A stretch of 5,603 nt of DNA from Bacteroidota bacterium (GCA_003448835.1 DLXM01000135.1:1-5603); one strand, 5' to 3'. Positions 1-5,480 are shown, counted from the first letter of the stretch. A program made the numbers and translations. Notes: a model not told the origin generated them from the sequence alone.

Positions 1-48
1 AGGAGTGAAGGAGTGAAGGAGTGAAGGAGAGAAGGAGCGAAGGGGGGG
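1..48 (+). repeat. Octamer tandem array (AGGAGTGA units), truncated by the window edge
   Basis: Three exact copies of AGGAGTGA are followed by AGGAGAGA, AGGAGCGA and a decayed G-rich unit (AGGGGGGG), all in 8-bp register. Rotated, the unit is AGTGAAGG, one base different from CGTGAAGG, which is the reverse complement of the array at 2761-2800. Both arrays run into a similar purine-rich tail (a G run, then GAGAGGCAG here and GGGAGGCAG in the other), so they appear to be the same repeat family in opposite orientation. An 8-bp period cannot keep a reading frame open as a protein repeat, and the array sits just past the stop codon of the membrane protein gene. It may continue to the left of the window. 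Confidence 0.85.
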
Positions 49-64
49 AGAGGCAGCGCGCGAA

Positions 65-1318
65 TTATCGTAGTGAGGTTATAAATCCAGCCAGGGAAAT
101 AAAACCGGTAAGGAAAAGATAGAATTGTATGTTGAAATCAAGATAGATTCCCAGATACTGACTTATCCCAATAGTCATGAGTAAAAGAATCATTGACAAA
201 CTACCGACCATAAAGATGAGAAGTCCGGTAGAGTTTAGTTTTGTTGTAGCAAGTTTAGAAACTAAGCTGTGGTTTTGATTATCCCAGATGTGAGAATCGG
301 ATTCATTCGAGTTGATTTTAAATTTTAATATTTCCAGAAAGCCAATTAAGATGAAAGTATATGACCCGAGTAGTAATAAATGGGTGTATCCAATTTTCAG
401 GAAATGGATTTCAATGAATAATTGCCCGATATCAGGTATGGATGCGATGAATTGTAAAATGGATTTTATTGCAAAAAGTAGGAGTCCGGTGAGTATGAGG
501 TAGGATACTCGATTTCGAATGGATAAAATGTAAACTAGATAAAACGATGTGATGATTACTAAAATAGATCCGAGTACTCCTATTAAAGGTGTTAACCGGA
601 AGATGTTTAATGCCCGGGACATGGTTTCTAATTGCAAAATGGATCCAATGAAATATCCCCAGATCATGATTTTTGAGATATTCGTAAATCGAATCGATTT
701 CTCACTGACTCCTGATTTCAACGATCCATCATACACAGAAAACATAATGGCCAGCACTCCTAATGGGATCCAAAGACTAAATTGGGAGTGTAGATAATAT
801 GTTATCCAAAACGTTATCCAACTCTCGCCGTATAGTGTGCCCCCTGATAATGCGAGTGGACCCATATTTGATCCCAAAAAGGAAAAAACGGCAAGTTTTA
901 CAAGTAAGGTTTTAGACGTATTCTGATCATCCATTTTTAAAAGAAAGTGGATCGACCAGATTGATGTAATCAAAATGTACAGGGTAGAAAGAGAAATCGA
1001 CCAAAATGCATAACCTTGTAGCGAAAATGCGACGGTCATTGCAATTATACAGAAATGGATAGGAATCCAGTATCTCAGAGATGTGAGACTTTTTTGATCT
1101 GAGTTTGGGACAAAACTTAAAACAAAGAACCCGGACACGACCGGGAAAATCCATCCGAGTAACGCTAAATGGGAATGTGCGTGAATCAGAAATTTAGCAT
1201 TGAGAATAGTCAACTCTGGCCAGGTCCATTGAATTCTGAGCCAGACGCCGGAAATCAACACGACCAAAAAATAAAATATGGCCGGTCGAAAAATGCGATT
1301 TTGTACTATTTTCGACAT
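65..1318 (-). CDS. Polytopic (about 12 TM) membrane protein with HAHSH motif, haem-copper oxidase subunit I / NnrS-like
   Basis: A 417-residue, strongly hydrophobic protein with about 12 predicted membrane segments (near 10-28, 47-69, 84-103, 105-127, 137-157, 166-195, 213-230, 243-265, 271-293, 307-329, 363-386, 394-414). Histidines lie at or inside helices: H46, H48 and H50 (HAHSHLALLGW, at the start of TM2), H177 (LHSQFSLW, TM6), and H305 and H313 (before and in TM10). The 12-helix layout and the TM2 HAH...GW motif recall haem-copper oxidase subunit I (CcoN-like) and the nitric-oxide-response protein NnrS. A TM7 His-His pair, normal for the CuB site of oxidases and NorB, is not visible, so a respiratory oxidase or NO reductase is unlikely. 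The start at 1318 follows the rrf2 stop by 37 bp on the same strand, so cotranscription is likely. Inferred role: haem or metal binding membrane protein in NO or redox stress. The gene is secure; the function is tentative. Confidence 0.85.
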   Translation of the reverse strand: MSKIVQNRIFRPAIFYFLVVLISGVWLRIQWTWPELTILNAKFLIHAHSHLALLGWIFPVVSGFFVLSFVPNSDQKSLTSLRYWIPIHFCIIAMTVAFSLQGYAFWSISLSTLYILITSIWSIHFLLKMDDQNTSKTLLVKLAVFSFLGSNMGPLALSGGTLYGESWITFWITYYLHSQFSLWIPLGVLAIMFSVYDGSLKSGVSEKSIRFTNISKIMIWGYFIGSILQLETMSRALNIFRLTPLIGVLGSILVIITSFYLVYILSIRNRVSYLILTGLLLFAIKSILQFIASIPDIGQLFIEIHFLKIGYTHLLLLGSYTFILIGFLEILKFKINSNESDSHIWDNQNHSLVSKLATTKLNSTGLLIFMVGSLSMILLLMTIGISQYLGIYLDFNIQFYLFLTGFISLAGFITSLR

Positions 1319-1342
1319 GATCTCAATGGTTTTAGGAGATCA
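1318..1342 (-). promoter_or_regulatory. Hairpin that includes the start-codon A of the membrane protein gene
   Basis: A perfect 7-bp inverted repeat (TGATCTC / GAGATCA on the plus strand) with an 11-nt loop fills most of the gap between the rrf2 stop and the next start. On the transcript, the final paired base is the A of the AUG, so a folded leader would place the start codon at the foot of the stem. It could tune translation or be a processing site. The stem is short and the role is inference. Confidence 0.35.
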
Positions 1343-1355
1343 GAGTCAGTGTTTA

Positions 1356-1826
1356 TTATAATTTCGGTGGACGTGTACTCATAACTGGAAGTTTGAGTCG
1401 GTATTCGATTTGTTCGAGTCCTTCGGCCGTCTCAGCTAATGTTCTATGTGCGAACATAGATTCCATTTCGGCACGGACACTCGCCCAATACTCATGAATT
1501 GGACATGGTTTTTCGTGACCACACCCGGGTAGACCTAAAATACACTCATGAAAGATTTCGTCACCGTCGATAGCAGCAATGATTTCAAGTAATGAAATTT
1601 TTTCCGGTTTCTTTGCTAATGAGATTCCACCTTTTGGCCCTTTGTGGCTTATCATTATTCCATCTGCAGTGAGTTTCTGTAAAATTTTAGTGAGAAAATG
1701 AAATGAAATATTCAAATCCTCACTCATTTCACGGATTGAAACAAAAGCGGCATCTTTTTCACGGGCTACGTAAAATGAAGCCAGAATACCATATGTACAT
1801 GCTTTCGATAATACCATACTGGTCAT
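1356..1826 (-). CDS. Rrf2-family transcriptional regulator, likely iron-sulfur NO/redox sensor (NsrR/IscR-like)
   Basis: A 156-residue protein, the usual Rrf2 length. The N-terminus (VLSKACTYGILAS) is the classic Rrf2 opening. A winged helix-turn-helix follows, with the recognition region around 29-57 and the wing at about 60-72 (HKGPKGGISLAK). The C-terminal half has C95, C102 and C108 (C-X6-C-X5-C, then PIHEYW). Family members such as NsrR, IscR and RirA bind an Fe-S cluster through three cysteines in this region, so cluster-based sensing of NO, oxygen or iron is likely; which one cannot be told from sequence. C10 lies in the DNA-binding part. M4 (codon at 1815-1817) is an equally plausible start, since family members often begin one or two residues before LSKA. 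It lies between ric and the membrane protein gene, all on one strand. A near-palindrome shared with the ric promoter precedes it, suggesting autoregulation. Confidence 0.93.
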   Translation of the reverse strand: MTSMVLSKACTYGILASFYVAREKDAAFVSIREMSEDLNISFHFLTKILQKLTADGIMISHKGPKGGISLAKKPEKISLLEIIAAIDGDEIFHECILGLPGCGHEKPCPIHEYWASVRAEMESMFAHRTLAETAEGLEQIEYRLKLPVMSTRPPKL

Positions 1827-1855
1827 TTAGTTATAAAAAAATAAACCGAATTTAA

Positions 1856-1876
1856 ACAATAAAGACTCTTAAATCC
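1856..1876 (-). promoter_or_regulatory. Putative Rrf2 operator upstream of the rrf2 gene
   Basis: On the minus strand this 21-bp site begins GGATTTAAGAGTCTTT. It matches the site at 2621-2641 at 14 of 21 positions, in the same orientation, and both are preceded by TTA. Around the central G (plus position 1866), 6 of 10 symmetric pairs are complementary, and the inner arms are AAGA / TCTT. It lies 29 bp before the rrf2 start and immediately downstream of the -7-like element, a usual place for a repressor site. Binding by the Rrf2 product is inference. Confidence 0.55.
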
Positions 1877-1906
1877 TAATATTAATTCATGAATTAATTT
1901 GACAAA
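1877..1906 (-). promoter_or_regulatory. Possible rrf2 promoter
   Basis: On the minus strand, TTTG (1903-1906) and TAATATTA (1877-1884) are separated by 18 nt. This loosely fits the Bacteroidota pattern of TTTG followed by TAnnTTTG. The -7 box is weak (two mismatches to TAnnTTTG), but it occupies the same position relative to the operator as the better ric promoter. The -33 element lies inside the 3' end of ric, so rrf2 may be transcribed both from here and by read-through from ric. Confidence 0.35.
1881..1898. repeat. Perfect 18-bp palindrome across the ric stop codon
   Basis: ATTAATTCATGAATTAAT is its own reverse complement over all 18 bases. It covers the ric stop codon (1894-1896) and lies within the spacer of the possible rrf2 promoter. 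It is AT-rich with no loop and no T-tract, so it is a poor terminator. It could be a binding site for a dimeric regulator or simply a product of AT-rich composition. Confidence 0.5.
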
Positions 1907-2586
1907 TAATCAGATAGTGAGGGGAATAAAATATTGTTTTCGAGGTGGACATGTTGGTGTAAATCGTTTTCAAATGCCTCTAGTTCTTGAAATGCAACAC
2001 GATAGGTATTACAAGCCCAGTCTGGAGGGGTAAAGTTATTGGATAATGATCGAATTTCAGCCATTAGATTACCAGCTGCGGTGTGTTCATCCTCAAGTTC
2101 CATGATCATGGGGATTAATTTTGCCGGTTCATTATTTGGGTTGGTAACCAGTTTTTTTATGGCCGGGAACACACGATTTTCTTCATCAGCCATATGTTCA
2201 TTCATTTCGATTGAAAGTTCAATAAATTTTTGATAGATGGACACCAGTTCGGGTTGAGTTTCCCCATGACGAAATGCAACTTTTTCGGTAAACATACCAA
2301 TTCGTGGAATCGCTTCTTTTACATATCGATGATGCATTTGCTCAATATAACTTATAAGCAATTCAGCTGGCCATGTACTATAATCGATGTTATTATTTGA
2401 CTTTTCAGCTGTGATGGAATTGATTTCTTTTATGATTTCATTTGGATCGAGCCCATGTGATTCGCAAACGGAATTAACGGGTTTTTTCCCGCCACAACAG
2501 AAGTCAAGTCCATGTTTTTTAAATACACCGGCGGCTCTGTAATCCTGACTAACAATTTCGGCAACGGTTTGTTCTGGGGTAAACAT
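1894..2586 (-). CDS. ric: Iron-sulfur cluster repair di-iron protein (Ric / ScdA / YtfE family)
   Basis: A 230-residue protein, full family length. Residues 1-55 form the ScdA N-terminal (DUF542) domain, with the signature GLDFCCGGKKP (C30, C31) and C41. Residues from about 75 to 228 form a hemerythrin-like four-helix bundle. Likely di-iron ligands, by comparison with E. coli YtfE, are H85 or H86, H107, H131 and E135 (HMADE), H168 (EDEH), H212 and E216 (HVHLENNILFP). The family repairs Fe-S clusters damaged by nitric oxide or peroxide in the cytoplasm, and in enteric bacteria it belongs to the NsrR regulon. The start at 2586 is supported by the family-typical opening (TVAEIVSQDYRAAGVF). No Shine-Dalgarno is evident and the leader is AT-rich. 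A promoter and palindromic operator lie 35-86 bp upstream. The adjacent Rrf2 gene and shared operator argue for stress-induced expression. No key residue is missing. Confidence 0.96.
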   Translation of the reverse strand: MFTPEQTVAEIVSQDYRAAGVFKKHGLDFCCGGKKPVNSVCESHGLDPNEIIKEINSITAEKSNNNIDYSTWPAELLISYIEQMHHRYVKEAIPRIGMFTEKVAFRHGETQPELVSIYQKFIELSIEMNEHMADEENRVFPAIKKLVTNPNNEPAKLIPMIMELEDEHTAAGNLMAEIRSLSNNFTPPDWACNTYRVAFQELEAFENDLHQHVHLENNILFPSLSDYLSN

Positions 2587-2620
2587 AATTTTCTAAAATT
2601 TGTGATGATTATTATAAAAT

Positions 2621-2641
2621 GGATAAAAGACTATTTTATCC
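2621..2641 (-). promoter_or_regulatory. Putative Rrf2 operator upstream of ric
   Basis: A 21-bp near-perfect palindrome with 8-bp arms GGATAAAA / TTTTATCC around TAGTC on the minus strand. Nine of ten symmetric pairs match about the central G (plus position 2631). It begins directly after the -7-like element TATATTTA, so a bound protein would cover the transcription start. The related site at 1856-1876 before the neighbouring regulator gene makes the Rrf2 protein the obvious candidate ligand. The assignment is inference; the palindrome is seen directly. Confidence 0.7.
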
Positions 2642-2672
2642 TAAATATAGGTTAACGAGTTATGAATAGCAA
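2642..2672 (-). promoter_or_regulatory. ric promoter, Bacteroidota-type
   Basis: On the minus strand, TTG (2670-2672) is followed after 20 nt by TATATTTA (2642-2649), matching TAnnTTTG at all but the last base. Spacing and sequence fit the primary sigma-factor promoter of Bacteroidota. The expected start lies inside the palindrome at 2621-2641, giving a leader of roughly 50 nt. Confidence 0.6.
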
Positions 2673-2760
2673 CCAAAATATGGAATTACATTCCCATCTA
2701 CCCATTCACACACATCGATAAGGAGCGTGTGTTCCGCACTTCTTTTTTGTCTATCATTCG

Positions 2761-2808
2761 CCTTCACGCCTTCACGCCTTCACGCCTTCACGCCTTCACG
2801 CCTTAGCG
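2761..2808 (-). repeat. Octamer tandem array (CCTTCACG on plus, CGTGAAGG on minus)
   Basis: Five exact, contiguous 8-bp copies of CCTTCACG (2761-2800) are followed by a variant CCTTAGCG (2801-2808). Another CCTTCACG stands alone at 2883-2890, at the head of the second element copy. The reverse complement is one base different from the unit at the window start (AGTGAAGG). Exact copy identity suggests recent slippage, so copy number may vary between strains. There are no unique spacers, so it is not a CRISPR array. Confidence 0.9.
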
Positions 2809-2978
2809 CTCACTTCGTTCACGATGTGCGGCACTAGACTGCGCACTTTGTGCTTGTGTACTGCCTCCCATTCTCCTTCCCCCCTTCACGCCTTCGCTTG
2901 GCTGCGCCTGCACGATGTCCGTCAAAAGACTGCGCATCTACCGATGCTTGTGTTTTTCCTCCCATTCCCCTCTTCCCC
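2793..2978. repeat. Two tandem degenerate copies of a roughly 90-bp intergenic element
   Basis: Copy A (2793-2882) and copy B (2883-2978) share ordered blocks: CCTTCACGCCTT at the start, CACGATGT (2820-2827 and 2911-2918), AGACTGCGCA (2836-2845 and 2927-2936), TGCTTGTGT (2851-2859 and 2945-2953) and CCTCCCATTC (2864-2873 and 2958-2967), ending in C/T-rich sequence. Between the third and fourth blocks each copy carries a small hairpin: GCAC-TTT-GTGC in A (2843-2853) and GCATC-TACC-GATGC in B (2934-2947). Their sequences differ but both pair. No protein reading frame across the element looks coding. It resembles a non-coding dispersed intergenic repeat rather than an insertion sequence. Confidence 0.65.
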
Positions 2979-3033
2979 TTTATACTTCTTCCCTTTATAT
3001 TAAAAGACAACCCAAGTCTAAAGTCATCTCATT

Positions 3034-4752
3034 ATGAAACGAACCATCTTACTCGTCACCGGACTCCTCATTTTTAATTCTACACTCATGGCACAATTTG
3101 ATCGGGTGAATGAACGATTTACCACACGTTCGGAAGTCATTGCAAAAAACGGAATGGTTGCAACGAGCCATCCTTTAGCCGCTCAAATCGGACTGGATAT
3201 TCTCAAAAAGGGTGGAAATGCCTTTGACGCTGCGATTGCGACAAACGCCGCGATGGGACTGATGGAGCCCACTGGAAATGGTATTGGAGGTGACCTTTTC
3301 GCGATTATGTGGCATGCAGAAACTCAAAAACTGTACACGATAAATGCTAGCGGACGCTCGGCAAAAGGACTTTCATTCGAACAACTTCAAAGAGAGCTGG
3401 AAGCTCAGGGCGCTACCGGAATTCCTCCCCGAAGTTTACTAGCTGTATCGGTCCCCGGTGCGGTTGATGGTTGGTTCGAAATTCATGACCGCTTTGGATC
3501 CATGCCAATGAATGAAATCCTGGCTCCCACAATTTCCTACGCCGAAAGTGGATTTCCTGTTCCGGAAGTCATCGCTGCATTGTGGAGAGGTGGTGCTCGG
3601 GCACTTCGTGATCAGCCGGGTGCATTTAGAGAGACATTTACAATTGATGGAAGAGGTCCCGAAAAGGGCGAAATCATGCGAAATCCAGATCTTGGCAACA
3701 CGCTGAAATTAATAGGTGAACAAGGACGTGACGTCTTTTATCGTGGTGAACTTACCCAAAAAATGGATGCATTTATGCGCGAAAACGGCGGATACCTTCG
3801 CTACGAAGATTTCGACACTCATAAATCCGAATGGTTCGATGCGCTAACTACAAACTATCGAGGTTATGACGTCCACCAAGTTGGACAAAACAATCAGGGA
3901 ACTGCAGTTCTCCAGATGTTGAACATCCTCGAAAATTATGACCTCGCCTCACTCGGATTCAACTCACCCGAGACCTTGCATTTGCTCATTGAATCCAAAA
4001 AACTTGCCTTCGAAGATCGTGCAAAACATTATTCAGATCCGGATTTCAATCAACTGCCCCATGATCAACTAATCAGTAAAGAATACGCCGCAAAAAGAGC
4101 ATCCCTAATTACTGATACTGCTTTGGAACGCATTACGAGTGGCGTTGAAGCACTTAAAGAAGGTGGAACAATTTTCTTGACGACCGCTGATGCACAGGGC
4201 AACATGGTCTCGTTGATTCAAAGTAATTTTCGGGGAATGGGCACCGGATTTGTGGTCCCCGGACTCGGATTTAGTTTTCATAATCGTGGTGAATTGTTTT
4301 CGATGGATCCCGAACATCCTAATGTTTTCGAACCAGGAAAACGTCCATTTCATACCATAATTCCTGGATTTGTCACGAAGGATGGTCAGCCGGTGTTCGC
4401 ATTTGGGGTCATGGGTGGAGAATTTCAGCCTATGGGACACGTCCAGATCCTGACCAACATCATCGATTTTGGAATGAACGTTCAGGAAGCGGGGGATGCG
4501 ATCCGCTGGTTGCATACAAATTCAACTGAACCAACGGACTCATTTCGGCAATATCTCACAGACGGCGGACTAGTCCAATTCGAAACCGGAATTGATCCGG
4601 CGATTGTAGAAGCACTCCGAGCTAAAGGGCATAATGTGCAAGTCGGTGGGGGATTCTACGGAAAATATCAGGGGATCTGGTGGGATGCGGCCAAAGGTGT
4701 CTATTATGGAGGATCAGAACCACGCGCCGACGGTCAGGCATTGGGATATTAA
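3034..4752 (+). CDS. ggt: Gamma-glutamyltransferase family protein, exported (Ntn-hydrolase proenzyme)
   Basis: A 572-residue proenzyme of normal family length. Residues 1-20 form a signal peptide (KRT, then a hydrophobic stretch, cleavage LMA-Q), so it should act in the periplasm or outside. The opening GMVATSHPLAAQIGLDILKK and GGNAFDAAIAT is typical of the large subunit, and R108 in NASGRSAKG likely holds the substrate alpha-carboxylate. The predicted nucleophile is T379 in GGTIFLTTADAQGN; self-cleavage before it would give a large chain (about 21-378) and a small chain (379-572). The second threonine of well-studied enzymes is replaced by S397 (LIQSNF). The Ser-Ser pair of E. coli GGT is replaced by F439-H440 (RPFHTIIP), while the Gly-Gly turn (G461-G462) and C-terminal SEPRADGQALGY are kept. 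This pattern fits the YwrD-like subgroup. It probably hydrolyses or transfers gamma-glutamyl groups from glutathione or similar peptides; substrate is uncertain. It stands alone, divergent from ric. Confidence 0.93.
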   Translation: MKRTILLVTGLLIFNSTLMAQFDRVNERFTTRSEVIAKNGMVATSHPLAAQIGLDILKKGGNAFDAAIATNAAMGLMEPTGNGIGGDLFAIMWHAETQKLYTINASGRSAKGLSFEQLQRELEAQGATGIPPRSLLAVSVPGAVDGWFEIHDRFGSMPMNEILAPTISYAESGFPVPEVIAALWRGGARALRDQPGAFRETFTIDGRGPEKGEIMRNPDLGNTLKLIGEQGRDVFYRGELTQKMDAFMRENGGYLRYEDFDTHKSEWFDALTTNYRGYDVHQVGQNNQGTAVLQMLNILENYDLASLGFNSPETLHLLIESKKLAFEDRAKHYSDPDFNQLPHDQLISKEYAAKRASLITDTALERITSGVEALKEGGTIFLTTADAQGNMVSLIQSNFRGMGTGFVVPGLGFSFHNRGELFSMDPEHPNVFEPGKRPFHTIIPGFVTKDGQPVFAFGVMGGEFQPMGHVQILTNIIDFGMNVQEAGDAIRWLHTNSTEPTDSFRQYLTDGGLVQFETGIDPAIVEALRAKGHNVQVGGGFYGKYQGIWWDAAKGVYYGGSEPRADGQALGY

Positions 4753-4757
4753 TCCCG

Positions 4758-4793
4758 AAAAGCAAAACGCCGAAGCAGATCAATGCTCCGGCG
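4758..4793. terminator. Hairpin terminator between convergent genes, U-tract on the minus strand
   Basis: A stem of 9 pairs in 10 (CGCCGAAGCA, 4768-4777; TGCTCCGGCG, 4784-4793; one A-C mismatch) with loop GATCAA lies 15 bp past the ggt stop. Read on the minus strand, the stem is followed by TTTTGCTTTT (4767-4758), the form of an intrinsic terminator for transcripts from the 4922-5428 gene, about 130 nt beyond its stop. On the plus strand the stem is followed only by CTTAT, so it would end ggt transcripts less cleanly or act mainly as a 3' protective hairpin. Confidence 0.7.
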
Positions 4794-4843
4794 CTTATGA
4801 ATGAACCACTCCAGTTCACTTCGTCAATAGATTAGTCAAATAT

Positions 4844-4858
4844 GAGAGAGAGAGAGAG
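4844..4858 (+). repeat. GA dinucleotide tract, 15 nt
   Basis: Seven and a half uninterrupted GA repeats lie between the 3' ends of two convergent genes. Slippage here would change only spacing in non-coding DNA, so no phase-variable gene is implied. Confidence 0.8.
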
Positions 4859-4921
4859 CAATTTGGGGAACATAAATCAGTAATAAACACCTGGAGGGTA
4901 TGTGTTGTTTGGTGTAGAATC

Positions 4922-5428
4922 TTAGTTGTAATCGATACTTACGATGTAGTCACCTTGGTATTTTGCAAGAGCCATTTCAGATTTACTTTGAAGAAGACCT
5001 TCAATCCAAACTGATGTTTGTCCTCTAAATTTGCCTTCCTGAGCTTCAATTAAAAATCGTCCATTGGATTCTGATGCACTACCAAGATCTTGGTTTCCAA
5101 CTTTAACAGTTGGTGTAAAAAATATGCTGTTACCTGAATCATCTACTTTCATTTCAGGTGCTTTGAAAGAGATGCCAATCTCTGTATTAACAATACCAGC
5201 AATCGAAAATCCGGCAGCCTGATTCATTTCTGATTTATATCCGGACTCAGTAACATCTGCAGCTGAAAAAACCAGATCAGAAATTGATTTTAAAGATGTT
5301 GATTCTATGACGGTTGCTTTGATCGTCATTGAAGCTGATGAAGTTTTTTGTGCCATTACATCTTGAGACAGTGTCGAGAAGACTGCTAGTGTTGCCATGA
5401 TTGCGATGTATTTAAGAGTGGTTTTCAT
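4922..5428 (-). CDS. Small secreted beta-rich protein, DUF4402-like
   Basis: A 168-residue protein with a clear signal peptide (MKTTLKYIAIMATLAVFSTL, then VMA-Q; cleavage after A26), so it is exported. The mature part has no cysteine and alternates polar and hydrophobic residues as in a beta-sandwich. MTIKATVIESTSLKSISDLVF near its start and AKYQGDYIVSIDYN at its end resemble DUF4402 proteins, which open with a similar strand pattern and finish with a G-x-Y-x-V-x-V-x-Y strand. That family is common in Bacteroidota and proteobacteria, has no established activity, and is often discussed as surface or fimbria-like. No sortase, lipobox or type IX C-terminal signal is visible. The start is backed by an A-rich leader directly before ATG and a good promoter at 5481-5511. 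It appears monocistronic, ending at the hairpin at 4758-4793. The domain call is from memory of the family pattern. Confidence 0.85.
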   Translation of the reverse strand: MKTTLKYIAIMATLAVFSTLSQDVMAQKTSSASMTIKATVIESTSLKSISDLVFSAADVTESGYKSEMNQAAGFSIAGIVNTEIGISFKAPEMKVDDSGNSIFFTPTVKVGNQDLGSASESNGRFLIEAQEGKFRGQTSVWIEGLLQSKSEMALAKYQGDYIVSIDYN

Positions 5429-5480
5429 TTTTTTGACGTTCGAGTGGGAGTCTGTGTTTTTTTATTCTCTGACTCTGATG

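Larger units (their letters stand above)
2587..3033. other. Divergent intergenic region, 447 bp, without a credible gene
   Basis: This stretch separates minus-strand ric from plus-strand ggt. From left to right it holds the ric leader, operator and promoter (2587-2672), an unremarkable AT-rich stretch with a weak ACACAC/GTGTGT inverted repeat (2708-2732), an octamer array (2761-2808), two degenerate element copies (2793-2978), and an AT-rich ggt leader (about 2979-3033). No promoter for ggt could be recognised with confidence. The leader before its ATG (AAAGTCATCTCATT) lacks a Shine-Dalgarno, as is common in Bacteroidota. Confidence 0.7.

Noticed and set aside
312..797. Plus-strand open frames opposite the membrane protein gene
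   Set aside because: They are antisense to a well-supported membrane protein and their products show no domain-like pattern.
65..1318. Membrane protein as a true NorB nitric oxide reductase or cbb3 oxidase
   Set aside because: The His-His pair in TM7 and the full histidine set of the binuclear centre are not visible, and no partner subunit gene is nearby.
2761..2808. Possible CRISPR array
   Set aside because: Units are 8 bp and contiguous with no spacers; it is a simple tandem repeat.
2979..3033. Bacteroidota-type promoter for ggt
   Set aside because: Candidate -7 boxes (such as TATACTTC at 2981-2988) have no TTG at an acceptable distance; the nearest, at 2948-2950, is 30 nt away.
2850..3077. 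Plus-strand open frame of 75 codons overlapping the start of ggt
   Set aside because: It runs through the degenerate repeat copies, its product is low-complexity (Pro, Phe, Ser-rich) and it overlaps the ggt signal peptide in another frame. No family resemblance and no start signal.
4105..4515. Minus-strand open frame of 136 codons inside ggt
   Set aside because: It lies opposite the catalytic region of ggt, and the product has no recognisable features. It is best explained as a shadow of ggt codon usage.
4893..4917. GGAGGG followed by ATG, resembling a ribosome site and tiny gene
   Set aside because: The frame is five codons long (ATG TGT TGT TTG GTG TAG), and Shine-Dalgarno sites are otherwise absent in this window.
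1339..5479. An 11-base match, ATCAGAGTCAG, before the membrane protein gene (plus, 1339-1349) and in the DUF4402-like leader (minus, 5469-5479)
   Set aside because: Several 11-base matches are expected by chance in a window this size, the orientation relative to each gene differs, and neither copy forms a convincing palindrome.
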